In this document: one piece after another, positions 48,651-61,065 of the stretch
Layout: each line of letters begins with the position of its first letter
How positions within the stretch are numbered: position 1 is the stretch's first letter
From: Anniella stebbinsi
Taxonomy: Eukaryota; Chordata; Lepidosauria; Squamata; Anniellidae
Length of the DNA: 64,000 nt
Assembly (NCBI GenBank): GCA_029215795.1
Contig: JARDYH010000004.1
Span: forward strand, 204,580,017-204,644,016
Reading direction: 5' to 3'
Translations under genes and position numbers: made by a program
Notes under the pieces: generated by a model
Databases searched by the model: none
What the model was told of the DNA's origin: nothing
What the model saw: the letters and a program-made list of their open reading frames with translations, nothing else

Positions 48651-49290
48651 AGTTGTTTCTGAAATTTCTTAATGGCCTGACTTTTGACTGGAGCTATTTC
48701 ATCTGGAGATGCTAGCTTTTAAGGCTGTTAGTTGGGAAGTGTTTTCCTGTAAGACTTTAAAAGAAAGGACTTCACTATTTTATTCTTTTTTCTAAACTAT
48801 ACTTTAAAATGCCCTTCAAAAAGATTGAAGCCTTTTGAAATCTTATAATAAAAAATCTAGCAAATGCAATATGCAGACATTTTGATGACTCTTGGCACCT
48901 GCATTATGCATTCTGGATGGTTCTGAATTTGTGAGCGGGAGTGGTCATAGTATGTCTTCAATAAAATATAGCTGTCATATGCTTCAGAGGTTATGGTTTT
49001 GAAAAATTACCAGTGAACCATCAGAGAGATACAGAGGTATAATATGTTATACACGGAGCCTTTGATCAGAAGCAGACTATGTCTGCAGCTGTTTACTAGC
49101 TTGGTAGAAAGCATGATCGGACTCGGATGAGTAGATTTTATTTGCTCTTATTAAAGTATTGTCTACTCTCTGGAGTAGATGTGTTTGTTCCATCCTCCGC
49201 TAAATACATTACCCTTGTATTGCATTGCAAAAATCAAACGGGAGGTAGGTTTATAAGAAAAAGGTTCTCTCAAGGGGTAAAGATAGCATG

Positions 49291-49300
49291 CATATGTGTA

Positions 49301-49346
<46 letters not shown>
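49291..49346. repeat. Compound TG/TA microsatellite
   Basis: A (tg)n tract passes into about 16 TA units. Confidence 0.95.
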
Positions 49347-49348
<2 letters not shown>

Positions 49349-49844
49349 GCTTTCCAGCAGCTGAACTTCTCATATGATTCCAATTCAGAAGTATCCATTG
49401 ATATGGCTTCAAGAGTTGTAAGTGTGGTGCTTTCTTTGAAACACTCAACACTTAAGGGATCTTCGTATGTGAGATAAGTACTCGGAGGCTGGATTTGGAG
49501 ATTGAATCCGTGGAAAGTGAATCACATTTTTTTAAATTAAAAGCATGGAAGGTGAAAAATATTCATTTTAAAATACAATTAGAGGAGTAGCTATTTCTAA
49601 AATACCTCTGTTCAAAAGACTGGGTGTGTTTTTTGGTAAAAGAGAGATGAAGATTTTGTTTGGAAATAATTGAAAGAAGAAGGAAAATAACCCCACAGAT
49701 GCCCGTTATAGCTTGAAATGCAGTCTTTCAAGACGAAAAGTACTTCCTTCAATACCTTTTTGGCGCTAATTCTTTTGTTTTCATTCTTACTAATGGAACC
49801 TTTTTGTCGATTGGTCACATTTAAATTGTCAAAGCGCTCCAGGC

Positions 49845-50380
49845 AGTTCTCGAAATAAAACTTAAAACTATACAATATAAAAACATAATAAAGCCTAGTG
49901 TAAAAACCTAAAAAGGTTTAAAACGATATGATAAAATCAAAGTAAAAAAAAATCAGCAGTACAAAATTTAAAACACACTAACACAGTTTTAAAAACAAAA
50001 CTAAAAAGAATTTTTAAGTAGCATAAAGAAGTTTTCGGCTGGCATTGAAAAGATCACAGCGTAGGCACCAAGCGAATCTCTCTGAAGAGGGTATTCCACA
50101 ATGGGGGTACCATCAATGAAAAGGCCCTCTACTTAGTAGCCACCTGCCTCATATCATTTGGCAGGTACACCTGGAGGAGAATCTCTGAAGATGGTCATAG
50201 TCTGGGTAGGTATTTATGGGAGAAGACAATCCTGGATCCAAGCTATTTATGGCTTAGAGCGTTAATACCAGCACTTTGAGTTGGGGCCAGAAATGGACTG
50301 GCAGCCAGTGCAGATCATGAAGTGCTGGCATAATATGATTGTATAGGCCAGTTCCATGTAATTTGTCAAAGTGCTGAACA
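49845..50380 (-). mobile_element. L2-like LINE 3' region (minus), decayed
   Basis: On the plus strand the A-rich 3' region is followed by ttccacaatgggggtaccat, aaaggccctctacttagtag, then tggactggcagccagtgcag and atatgattgtatagg. These are the reverse of the RT C-terminal block (compare aattggcagccagtggagag at about 61838). It is frameshifted and old. Confidence 0.6.
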
Positions 50381-51034
50381 TGGATGTGGGATCAAAGACT
50401 GAGCAAATATGCTAAAGAACACGGCTACATTCAATAATGGAAAAGTAAAAGAGCTTACCTGCTCTCTTGGAGATTGTGTGATTGGAGAACAATAAAACAA
50501 TTCTTAAAAATTGCTTTCTAACCAAGTATGAAAAAAACTTACTTTTTAAGCAATTACATGCCCATAGTTCTTTTTAATCCTTTTCCAGAAATTCATTTCC
50601 AAAACAATATTTACTTTAGTGAAGTCATGATCCAAGGAAATCCATTAGTCATGTCTTGTTTATGCAGGATCCAATACTGCTTTTCTTAATTATTTTGATT
50701 TTTAGTAAATATAAAATTGGAACTGAAGCTGGATTGCAAAATGACTTAAAACTAAAGCAGAAGATACCCTTATATCAATAAACTTTACCACGTGCTCTGA
50801 GCCATCAGAAATGTGGTATGAATCACAGTAGCTGGGTTCAGAGGTAATGTGAAATCATGGTTTAATAGCTAAACCAGGGTTTGTTTTAATGCCTGGATCT
50901 AAGCCTGTCCACAATTCATGGCTTATGAAACTTGTTTGGGGCTGACAAATCAGGATCTGAAAGTTTGAAGCTGGTTTACAAAATCATGTTTTGTGCGAAC
51001 TGTGGTCTAAACAAGTATGATCTCCAACACACAT

Positions 51035-51310
51035 TGAAAACAACTTTGAAAACAGTTTGGAAACTTCAGCTGGTTCAAAATAGGGGAGCAAGGTTCTTAA
51101 CAGGGATTGACCAAGTTTATCATATTATGCCAGCGCTTTATGATCAGCAACACCTCATCAGTAGTTCTGGGCCAATTCAAAATGCTCATGTTAACCTACA
51201 AGAAATGGCTTGGGGGCCGGTTACTTGAAGGATCATCCCCTTCTATCTGTACTTTGCCTCTTTGGTCTTTTCAGAGCCAGGTGAAGACCTTTTCATTTCC
51301 CAATGTTTTT
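51035..51310 (+). mobile_element. LINE RT-C-terminal fragment (plus), decayed
   Basis: Codes in pieces for KLQLVQNRGARFLTGIDQ, equivalent to the LVQNMAARLVTG segment of the copy at 61.4-62.0 kb. It is interrupted by frameshifts and shortened before the 3' tail. Confidence 0.6.
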
Positions 51311-51386
51311 AGTCCTTCAGTTTTAATGCATTTTTAGATATTTGCCCTGCTGCTGGCTTTTATTTTGTGTTCTGCTTGGGTTTTAA

Positions 51387-51523
51387 TGAAATGAAGCATC
51401 CTCAAAGAAGGCATGAGAGTAGGTGGAACACAGAACAGATGAACTCCACACAGTTGCTGTGTGGAATTCATCTATTCTGTGTTCCACCTACTCTCATGCC
51501 TTCTTTGAGGATGCTTCATTTCA
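51387..51523. repeat. Near-perfect 137-bp palindrome
   Basis: Arms of 67 bases with 65 matches around a 3-base loop (51454-51456). Outer ends: tgaaatgaagcatcctcaaa and tttgaggatgcttcatttca. Both mismatches are C opposite A on the plus strand, which would be G:U pairs in a minus-strand transcript. No target duplication or open frame was found. It may be a tiny MITE or a hairpin-forming locus. Confidence 0.9.
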
Positions 51524-51956
51524 CTTCCTACGCCAGCAGACACTCAGCTTTATGTTGCCACTGGGCATGCTCAGTTCTCACGGAGCTCATTTTGGTTCTT
51601 CCCCTCTTTAGTTTGCTTTTTTCCTTCTAAGGATTCCCCAAACCTTCTGATATGTCCCTTTTCTATGTGGGTAGTGCCATTACGGCTGCATGAGTATTTA
51701 TACTTAGATAATGAGTTTGCTATTCTATGAGGAGGGTTTCTAACTGTTTACGGACCACAGTTAGAGCCATTATTCTGCTTCAAGAGCCTACACACCATGG
51801 AGGCCGAGTGTTGAGCAGATGGTGAATGAGAGACACCACTCACGACCATGGTTGTCCTGTTGTCGATTTGAAAGCAAAAACCGCAACATGGCTTATTCAC
51901 TATGGTTAGCACAATCCACGATTTCGCATTATGATCCTGTTCAGGCGACACACTAA

Positions 51957-52275
51957 TAGGCTGACCATATGAAAAGGAGGACAGGGCTCATGTAACTTTA
52001 ACAGTTGCAGAGAAAAGGGAATTTCAGCTGGTGTTATTTGTATGCAATTAGTACCTGGTGAAATCCCCTCTTCATCACAACAGTTAAAGTTGCAGGCACT
52101 GTAATAGAGTGACCAGATACAAAAGAGGGCAGGACCCCTGCAGCTTTAACTGTTGTAATGAAGAGGGAATTTCACCAGGGACTAATTGCATACTAATGAC
52201 ACTGGCTGAAATTCCCTTTGCTCTACAGCGTTAAAGTTACATAAGCCCTGTCCTCCTTTTCATATGGTCAGCCTG
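51957..52275. mobile_element. Foldback MITE, about 135-bp arms
   Basis: The left end taggctgaccatatgaaaag with gaggacagggct pairs with the right end (agccctgtcctccttttcat, atggtcagcctg). The arms also share caattagt.cctggtgaaat words. A second, inner word pair (agagtgaccagataca / inverted) marks the centre. Flanking octamers do not match. It appears to sit between two pieces of an older dispersed repeat (about 51715-51956 and 52276-52420). Confidence 0.8.
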
Positions 52276-52419
52276 TTGTCCTAATCCATGGTGGTTAAGG
52301 ATGTTGAGCTAAACATTATGTCTTAGCGTGTCGTGTGAACCATTCCTAACTAAGGTGGCTATGTAACCATGGTTTAAACACACACTAACCATTTGCTGCA
52401 AAAAGGGTTAGCAGCCTAA

Positions 52420-52700
52420 CTATCCACTCCCAGACTGTGGAATGGCCTGTTGGGAGAGATTCGCCGGAATTTAAGAAAGCCATAAAGACTGATCTCTTCT
52501 GGCAGGCCTGCCCAGGTGAATTTTAAGATGCCTTTTAATAATGCATTAGTTTAAAATGTTTTTAATAATTCATTAGTTTTATATGGTTTTAATTAGTTTT
52601 ATGTATTTTATGCTGTTTTGTATTTAATGTTGTTCCCCGCCCCGATCCAGAGGGAGAGGCGGGTAAGAAATAAATAGATTATTATATATTATTATGGCTT
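52420..52700 (+). mobile_element. L2-like LINE 3' end
   Basis: agactgtggaatggcctgtt, aagaaagccataaagactga, then tctcttctggcaggcctgcc and the 3' region ending in ggagaggcgggtaagaaata with an ATT/TAT tail. It is the same subfamily 3' end as the copies at 1-1396 and 61376-61960, which makes three copies in the window. Confidence 0.8.
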
Positions 52701-55359
52701 AGCATGTTATCTGAACAGGCCCTTTGTCTGAATCCAGCAGAAACACTCTTGTGATAATGAATATTGTTAATGTCTTCATAATGGAGAGGAAATATAGTAA
52801 TTTACAGCTTGCTTAACTGCACATGGATCCATGTGATTTTTATGCACATCAGTTCCATTCAGGCGTTGTTATAAGTGGGGTGGAGAGACTCGCTACATGA
52901 GCAGGAACGGGGCTATGCCAAGTTTCTCTGCCTCCTGATGTCATGTCGCAATGTAGTTCCTTCTGCATGTGGACCCTGTATGTGAATATGAATACAGTGT
53001 GACCCCCTGTAACGAGGAAGCCTTTGTGCATATACCTATATGCATGTTGGCTTCCACACAATTCAGAACCCTGCACAATAGGGGGGCATGTGTGTGGATC
53101 TCTTAGATCTGTTGTGTGTTATGAGAACTCATAACTTACACTTTCTATCTTCAGGTGAGCTGCTAGGACCTTTTTAATAAAAATTGTCATGCTTTTAGTG
53201 TGAGTTAAGGTTCTGTCTCTGGCTTTATGCTGAATTGTTTTATCCTGCTAATCCTTTTTAGTGTATTTTTACCATGCCAGATGAACAGTTTGATATTGAT
53301 TTTAGTATTTTGCATTGGTTTTACTGTGTGTTCTGTATTTTGTGAGCTTTTATTTGTGTGCCCCTTTGAATCCATCTCTCTTACCGTCTGCCTCTTAAAC
53401 TAGATTTGTGTTCAATGCTTTCCTTAGGACTGTTTAGTCTTGTGACATATAATCAACTCTTGGATGGAATTCATTTTTATTAATCCACTTTCCCCTTCTC
53501 CATCAGCACTAACGTGGCTGGGAGCTGATCAGAGCAACTCGGGAGCTGAGTGTGCATGTATGTGCGTGTATGTGTGCTGGGGGGAGGGGAAGGAAGCTCT
53601 CTGTTTGCCACACGGCTTTCATCTCTCCCACGTAGCAGGGAAGAAGCTTCTACAATTGCCCTTCTTACCTTCTGAAATTATCCAATCACAGTCAGTCTCA
53701 AAGGGCTGCTCCCTAGCTCCATGGGCAGTGCCCACAAGGAACTACAGGTAGATTTCCGATCCATTTCTTCTTTGGATCCCGCTCCCTAACCTCTCCAGAA
53801 ATATATTTCTAGGCTTTTGACTGATGGGGCCTGTGGAGAAAAGGGCTTTAGATGGACCAAAAAGAGGGGAGAGCTGCAGGCTTACTGGGTAATTGTGATG
53901 TTGTAAAACAGCAGGTAAGAGAAGGGTGGGGTGCTTTGCCCAAAAGGCCGGTACTAAGTTTTTGAACTAAACTCGATAGTAGTGAGAAAATCCATGATCT
54001 CCTCTTTGAACTCATTTTATTTTTTCCCTCTACTTAGGTCCTATCCTAGATATTCCTATTCCACTTCTGATTTTACTATGCATATCAAATTGAACTTGAC
54101 TGATTAAAAAAGTGAGGCAGCAGGGACTTGAAAGAGAATATTTTAATAAGTTCCTACTCAATTATTTTCATCTGTTAAAATGGTGTTGTGTTGAAACAAA
54201 GAGCATTATCCTGGCAGCCCTGCTATGTCAGCACTTTTTCATGTATTCATGGCTTTACGTTTTATTAAACCAATGTAATCCTTTTGGCCTCGCTATAAAG
54301 GAGGAAGCTGTGGTAGGCCGTCCACGACACCGTAAGACAGATTTTGTGAGTTGCACAATCTTAAGCTGGAAAACAGTACACAGGGTCACTCGATGCAATA
54401 TATATATGTATATTTCTAAGGAAAGAAAAATAATGATGAAATTAATTAGTAATTTCCTGTCAGGAACTCTTTGGAGGGGGAATACATTGAGAGGATGATG
54501 CTAATAATATGAATGGCTTGCTATTTTAAAATAATTGCAGCTGAAAAAGCACAAGGAAACCCAAGGACTCTCTTCCAAATTTTTAAAATATCTGAAAGTG
54601 GCTCTAGAGAGCATTTTTTTTTATTCTCAGGAGGTCTTTAATCTCCTGCTTGAAAAAGGTGTGGGTTGTTTTTTTTAAAAAAGTTCCTGATAAATATCTC
54701 TGTTATTTTAATGGAAATATTATATTACTTCTGTGGTTGTTGGTTTTGTGCAGACTACGATCAGAATCTAAAGGGTTGTGAACAGAAGAGAAATGACTCA
54801 TTGAAGTATCCCATGTCTGATCCATCTAGTATGTTTGACAGCAGGTCTGTAAGGTTCCAGGCATGAATCTTTCCCAGCAAGCCCTAGCTGAAGATGCCAG
54901 GGAATGAAAATCCCATGTCTGAAACCCTGGAGAGTTAATGACTAGGTTCTCACAACATGCTAACTCACACTCAGTGACTTAGGGCCATCACCAGTGAGAA
55001 AGAAGCCGTTGTGGCTTTTTCTGCCCCCATGTGCGCAACCACCAATTGCATAATCTCCCACAATGCAGCATAGGTTGCCATGTTGTCCAAACCCAGCACG
55101 CAGTGCAGTGGGGCTAGCTTCATACCTACCCTACAACCCACGACTAGCAGCATGGTTTTTCTAAGAAACTTTTTTTTAACAAAAGAGAACAAAAACTCTA
55201 TTGGCTAGTGACCATCACTGCACCCTGAAGTTAGAAATCGTATATGCGCATAAATTTATGTGCTGTGAAGAAATAGGTTAAGTCATTCTTGCTTTTTGTC
55301 AGATAACATCGTTTATGTGCCATTGCCTCAACAAATATATGTTAATTAATCTCTAAACC

Positions 55360-55673
55360 ATAAGGAGTGCCATGCTGGATCAGACCAAAGGTCCATCAAG
55401 TCTAGCATTCTGTTCGCACAGTTGCAACCAGCTGCCCACGGGAAACCCACAAGCAGGACATGAGTGCAACACCACTCTCCCGCTCAAGCTCCCTATCAGC
55501 TGGTGTAGACAGACATACTGCCTCTGACACTGGGGGTAATACATAGCCATCCATTGATAGCCTTTTCCTTTATGGAATTGTCTAATCCCCTTTTGAAGTC
55601 AATCAATTAGGCGGCCATCACTGCATTCTGTGGTAGCAAATTCCATAATTTAACTATGCTCTGTGTGAAGAAC
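55360..55673 (-). mobile_element. CR1-family LINE, 3' portion (minus)
   Basis: Opens on the plus strand with ataaggagtgccatgctgga and tcagaccaaagg, the inverse of the tail at 34.6 kb. It continues to ctatgctctgtgtgaagaac, where the inserted LTR-like block begins. The same element resumes at 56227 (aagtatttccgtttattgtc). Confidence 0.8.
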
Positions 55674-56226
55674 TGTGTCAGGATGGGGCTTGGCCTCCCT
55701 AGTTGGGTTTCAGATGCTGAGTAAGACTTAGAGCCTGAACTTGAAGAAGCCCAGCCAATTCAGGGAGTGGGGGAGAAAATTCCCCAAAACTCCTCAGGAG
55801 TCAGGGAGGAATCTTCCCAGGAGCTTATCAAACAGGACAGGAGGCCCAGGTTCAGAGATTGTCTCTCCCCCCCCCCCCCCCCGGAACTCAGACATTGCCA
55901 GAGGGGAAGGGAGCATCAGAACTGACAGATCCCAGCATCCGCCACAGGGTCAAGCAGACAGAGTTGAGAGGCGGTGGGAGAGGAGGTGGGACCCTCCCTG
56001 AAGGAGGAGACGGTAAAAGCCTGTCAGACATGGCAGGAAACCATCTATTTAATTGATAGTCAACTGCCTTGCTTTGTTTGACTAATTCCGCTTAGAGGAT
56101 AGCTCCTAGATTTCACAGTCCCTTCAAGTGTGAAGGGGTGTTTGTTTTGTTTTTTTACTGAATAAAGACTTTGTGTATTGACAGCAAAGCTCTTTGTTAT
56201 TTCACATTTCAGTTAGAATCGCGACA
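55674..56226 (+). mobile_element. Probable solo LTR inserted in a CR1 copy
   Basis: 553 bp starting TGTGTCAGGATGG and ending AATCGCGACA, so it has TG...CA ends. A polyadenylation signal AATAAA sits at 56161, about 65 bases before the end, in keeping with an LTR R/U5 layout. A run of 16 C lies at 55867-55882. The flanks are two parts of one CR1 element that would otherwise be continuous. A short target duplication is not clear (aac on the left, aag on the right). No internal retroviral genes are present. Orientation is inferred from AATAAA. Confidence 0.55.
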
Positions 56227-56912
56227 AAGTATTTCCGTTTATTGTCTTGAATTTCTAACCAATCAGCTTCATCAGATGATACTGTCCCATGTTCCAGTAT
56301 TATGAGACAGAGAGAAAAAATGTCTTCCTATCCAATTTTTCCACACCATAAATAATTTGTGCACCTCTCATGTCTCCCCGTACTTGCCTTTTCTCTTAGC
56401 TAAACAGTCCCAGATGTTATAACATTTCCTTATAAAGGAGCTGCTCCAATTCCTGATCATTTTTCTGCACTTTGTTTTCAGCTCTACAATATCCTTTTTT
56501 AGGTGCAGTGACCAGAACTGTACACAATGGTCCCAGTATGGTCACACCATAGATTTATGATCCATACTATAGTGTCAGTTTTATTTTCAATTCCTTTCTC
56601 AATTATGCCTAACATAGATTTCGCCTTTTGTACAGCAGCCAAACACTGGGTCAACGGTTTCCTTGTGGTGTCCACTACAACCCCAAGATCTCTTTCTTGG
56701 TCAACTAGCATAAACATGAAGTTGGGATTTTTTTGCCTCAACATGCATCACTTTGCACTTGCTTACATTGAACTGCATTTGCCATTTTGATGCCCATTCT
56801 CCCAGTTTGGAGAGATCCTCTTGGAGTTCTTTGCAATCCCTTTTTGTTTTGACCACCCTAAATAGTTTGGTACCATCAGCAAACTTGGCCACCTCATTCG
56901 TCACGCGTCATT
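56227..56912 (-). mobile_element. CR1-family LINE, RT portion (minus)
   Basis: Minus-strand coding remnants: KFADGTKLFRVVKTKRDCKE (a decayed FADDTKL box, here FADGTKL, so the catalytic second Asp is lost), LGEWASKWQMQFNVSKCKVM and DQERDLGVVVDTTRKPLTQC. Several frameshifts are present. It is the 5' part of the copy that starts at 55360. Confidence 0.85.
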
Positions 56913-56959
56913 TCAGAACTCACATTTTATTTATTTCTTTGTTATAGGGGTCCATTCTC

Positions 56960-57160
56960 ACCCTTGGGGTTGGAGTCTAGCTAAGTCGCAAAGTACATGT
57001 TTGGTCTAGAAAATGTCCCTGGTTCAATTCCTGAATTCTTCGGTTAAGCCTAGAAAGTCTCCCTCTTAAAATCTCGAAGAGCTACTGTCATTCAGCATGG
57101 ACAGTGCTAAACTACACCAACCAATGCCCTATCTTGGTATAGTGCCATTGTTACAATCAG
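56960..57160 (+). mobile_element. tRNA-derived SINE, second family, decayed
   Basis: gttggagtctagctaagtcg (decayed A box), tccctggttcaattcctgaa (B box), then gagctactgtcattcagcat. It parallels the copy at 62085-62275. Confidence 0.5.
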
Positions 57161-57973
57161 CTTACAAAAGGAGGACTTACAAAATTTCAAAGCACAAAAA
57201 TCCAAATCTGAAAAATGTATCAAATGGAATTGAAAATCATGCAGAAAATAAAAGAAAGTTCTTTGCGTGACACTGAAATAGCACTCAAATTTTGAAGCTA
57301 AAATTTGCTATTTTAAAAGCTGAGTTAGTATGGGTTATTGCTATTGTGAAAATGAATAGGACAGTCAGTCAGTTGCGTCAGTGTGTATATTAAATGAAAC
57401 TCTGATGTCTGGGAGTGTTTTATTTCAGAGAAAGAGTGAAGTGTGTGTATTTTAACCACAGTCTCCTTGATAAAGTACTCAATTTATGATAGCTAATAAA
57501 AAAATATTGAGGACAACTCTGCTGTGTTTGCTTGTGGTATGTAATCAAATCGGGATGGGGACCAAACGGCCCTAAAGAATGTGGACCTAATAGAAATACG
57601 CATGTTTTTATTATCACTGTGTTCTTCAGTGGCAGAAGCTGCTGGATTCTTAAGGTCAGGCAGAGCATCTCTGCTGAAATGTGATAATTCTAATAATTTT
57701 GTATCAACCTGCAGCCTAAAGAAGAGAGGATAGCTAGCGTGCAAGGAACATTATGGTCAATTTTGTCAGATATCCTTTTAATGCCCAGTATGACATTTTA
57801 AAGTTGAACCTTTTGTTTTTAATTGAAAAGTTGTTGATGCCTCTTCTCCTTTTGGGGAAAAAATGTTTGGGACAAAGAGTCCACAATTTATCTACAGCCA
57901 ATCAAGATGCGACATTAAATATATCTGTATTTAATATGCATGTTTTTAAAACTGCATATAGCAGTCCTGGGGA

Positions 57974-57976
<3 letters not shown>

Positions 57977-58008
<32 letters not shown>
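57977..58008. repeat. GT microsatellite
   Basis: Sixteen GT units. Confidence 0.95.
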
Positions 58009-58009
<1 letters not shown>

Positions 58010-58519
58010 ATAATTTTCAGAATTGCAGCACATGGGGAGGAGAATTTTAACTCTTCCCTCCCTGGTCTGTTGCAATCCTAAGGAAATTGCTTCTTTTGAA
58101 CTACTTATCTGCATTGAGAGGAACACCTCCATCAGCACCAATTCATTAAAAAAGTGTATGTTGAATGCAAAGATTAATTTAGCGATGCGTCAGTTAGACC
58201 CTTACTGCAGGATTGTAAAAGTGTTGGCATTCTGTTGAAATAACAGAGAAGCTCTGCAAACATCATCCCGAGAAGAGCTTCCTATGAAACATGACTATAT
58301 TGAAAATTTTCTGTTGGCCAATGGGCATCTGAAGTGAGAAAGAGAAGCAAAATAGAAAATGGAGTGATGACTATCGTGGAAAAGTACCAAGCTAGGATGA
58401 AAGAAAACAATTAGGGTGGCTCCTTACACATTGCCCAAAAACACAAGAGATGTGTTACCAGAAAAGGGAGGCGAAAGAGAACTCAGATTTGCATAAAATT
58501 TGCACCTGCTCTATTGGGG

Positions 58520-58665
58520 GGGGGGGCGTTCGACAGGCAGGATACCACCCACCGAAAAGGCTCTCTGTCTTCTAGCTTCTCACCTCAGAACATTTAGTGG
58601 GGGTACATGGAAGAGAACCATAGATAATGACCTTAGGGACCAGGTAGGTAAATATGGGAGACCCC
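58520..58665 (-). mobile_element. L2-like LINE fragment (minus), decayed
   Basis: accgaaaaggctctctgtct, ttctagcttctcacctcaga and agtgggggtacatggaagag. The order of phrases is like the stretch at 50110-50200 (aaaaggccctctacttagta, cacctggaggagaatct). A run of 11 G at 58516-58526 precedes it. Confidence 0.4.
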
Positions 58666-60299
58666 ATTCCTTCAGGTGCACTTATTCCCACACTTATTTG
58701 TGAATAAGACCTATTGAACTTGGGGTTTACTTCCTAGTAAACATACTTAGGAATGGTTACATAGACATTAATTCTCACACACAGGAGTTTTCAGTGCAGA
58801 CTTGGTGACACTGTCCTATGTGGTAGTATTCTGCAACCAGCTTTATTTTGTAAAAAAAATCTTTTCCCCACTTGTAGACTAAATTGTGGTGTTTTCTGTA
58901 ACGTAATGTAGGTAAAATGAATAGACTGCCATACCATTTAGAATAGCATGGTAATCCCCATGCCAATGTAGAGATGGAACCGTGGCAAGTAAACCCAAAT
59001 AATAAAGTGGTGTCATTGTCGTTGTCCTCAAAAAAAATCTTGATGTTTGCTAGGAACAACACCTCCTATATTTACCTATCTGGGCATTAAGAACATTGTC
59101 TGTTTGTGCTGTATGAGCAAGAAAGAAGCATACAAGCTGCCAGAGCTATTTATTCACTTCTCCATTTCCTTTTTAAAATGTTTGTCAGTTTGGCTGTGGA
59201 AATGGCTGTAGAGACAAATCCATCTTTCTCCCTAGTTCTTTGGATTTTGCTCACTTGATTCCAGTTTTATGTCTAACATGTGACCAAGCCCAAGTATATC
59301 CAAGTTTAACTTTTCAATCTGAAATACGCAAGGTCAGACCTCCTAAGTCAGGAGTGAACTGTTCAACACATAGTCGGCCAGCAATATGTCCATTCTCTGG
59401 CACTTTTGTGCGGACTACAGATTCCTGATGGATTTGGGATGATCACAGATTTCATTTTAAAAGCATTTCTCTATATTTTTATAGGCAAGTTTTAAAATGC
59501 AACCAGGCAGGTTTAAAGGGACGTATACAAGTGTATTATTTTAATTTGTATCTGTCTATCAAGTTTATCAAGACATGCGGAAACGTTTGCATTGAGAATA
59601 TTGTGAACATAAGTTCAACAGGAGGTATGCCAAAGGCTCAGAAAGGTAACTATTCCACATGAGAGTTGAACAATATGCCTGAAATTGTCACAACCAAGCC
59701 CTGGCATTACCAAAGAAAGGGAAAACAGCTAAGGCTGTGTTCCTAATTACATTTACCTGGAACTAGGTCCCATTAATTTAAATTGGACTTAATTCCAAGG
59801 AAACACTTTTAGGATGACAGTGAAAAATTAGGACTTTCATGTGTACAGCCCATTCCACATTCAATTTGTATTAAGTCCCACTGAGCACAATAGTGAGGGT
59901 GGATAAGATTACAGTATGGATAAATTAATGTATTTGATTTGAAAGTGACCCCAATTAATTAGGTAGCAGATTTCATATAAAAATAGAGTACTTACACACA
60001 CAAAAAAAAGATGGTCAGAGGCATTAGGAGACATACTTCTTTCTCTCTCTCTCTCTCCTGGGAGGAAATGCCTCTATGGAAACAGTGTCAGCTAAGACAC
60101 AGGCATGAATCCCTTGATGACAAAGAAGATATGTGCTTGGTTCCCTACAATGGTGACTTTTATTCAGATGCAAACGCAATCAATAAATCGTTCAATTCAA
60201 ACTTGTATTAGAGTGCAGTCCCTCCTGGCAGCTATGAGACTACTTCATTCCAGCGGGGACTACATTTTGTATTAGCCTTATAGGAACGTAGGGCACTAG

Positions 60300-60515
60300 T
60301 TTTTACTGAGTCAGGCCATTGGCCATCTATTCCAGTATTCCTGACACTGACTGGCAATGGCTCTCCAGGGTTTCAGGCAGGAGTTTACCCTGTCTACCTG
60401 GAGATGCCCAGGGATTGAACCTGGAACTTTCTGCATGCAAAGCATGTGCTCTACCACTGAGCTACAGCCTTTCCCCTACCACTGAGCTACAGCCCTTCTC
60501 AATTATGGCTGAGTG
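60300..60515 (-). mobile_element. tRNA-derived SINE, second family (minus)
   Basis: On the minus strand: a head ggtagagcacatgctttgca, a B box in ggttcaatccctgggcatct, then a body with gtagacagggtaaactcc and a 3' part with ggccattggccatct inverted. The head phrase ctaccactgagctacagcc occurs twice in tandem (60452-60499 area), a local duplication of about 23 bp. Confidence 0.75.
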
Positions 60516-61065
60516 CTGAGAGAATTTGCTACTGTGTTACTCCTTTATCCCTTGTTTCTCATTTTCCCACCCTATACAGTGTTCATGGTCTCTGCAGTCT
60601 TAAGACACTGAATCTGGCCTTAGTGTAACTCTTCCACCTGTTCTAGGGATTGGGGAGGACTTCATTCATTTTGGAGAGAATGAACCTTGTTTGCAACTTC
60701 CAGTGTATCACAGTACATCAATATACGAAGGAGTCTGGACATCTATGTGCATTTCCCGTGGTCCGAGGGCTTCCTTTAATATATAAATCTTTCCCCCACA
60801 GCTAACAGCCACTCCGGCCGGCTAGAGAGCCCAGCTCTCGGCATGTGGGCGATCAATATACGGCCTCAAAAGCTCCGAGGGCTGGGAGTGATGACATGTC
60901 TTCCTTTCAGGGACTTGTCTTGTATGGAAAAAGCAATAGCTGTCCCCATAGGCCTATTTTGAATGCCTGCATGCCGATTGCAGCGGGAGCCGGGCTTTAT
61001 AGCTGCTTGGAGCTGCTCTTAGCTGTGGACGTGGGGGAGGAAATGATTTACACTTTACAGCGAGT

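Noticed and set aside
54112..54498. 128-codon frame as a missing TBCK exon
   Set aside because: The peptide does not match the next TBCK segment (CSTVLCIAFEVLQG) or any domain I know, and no splice sites fit the needed phase.
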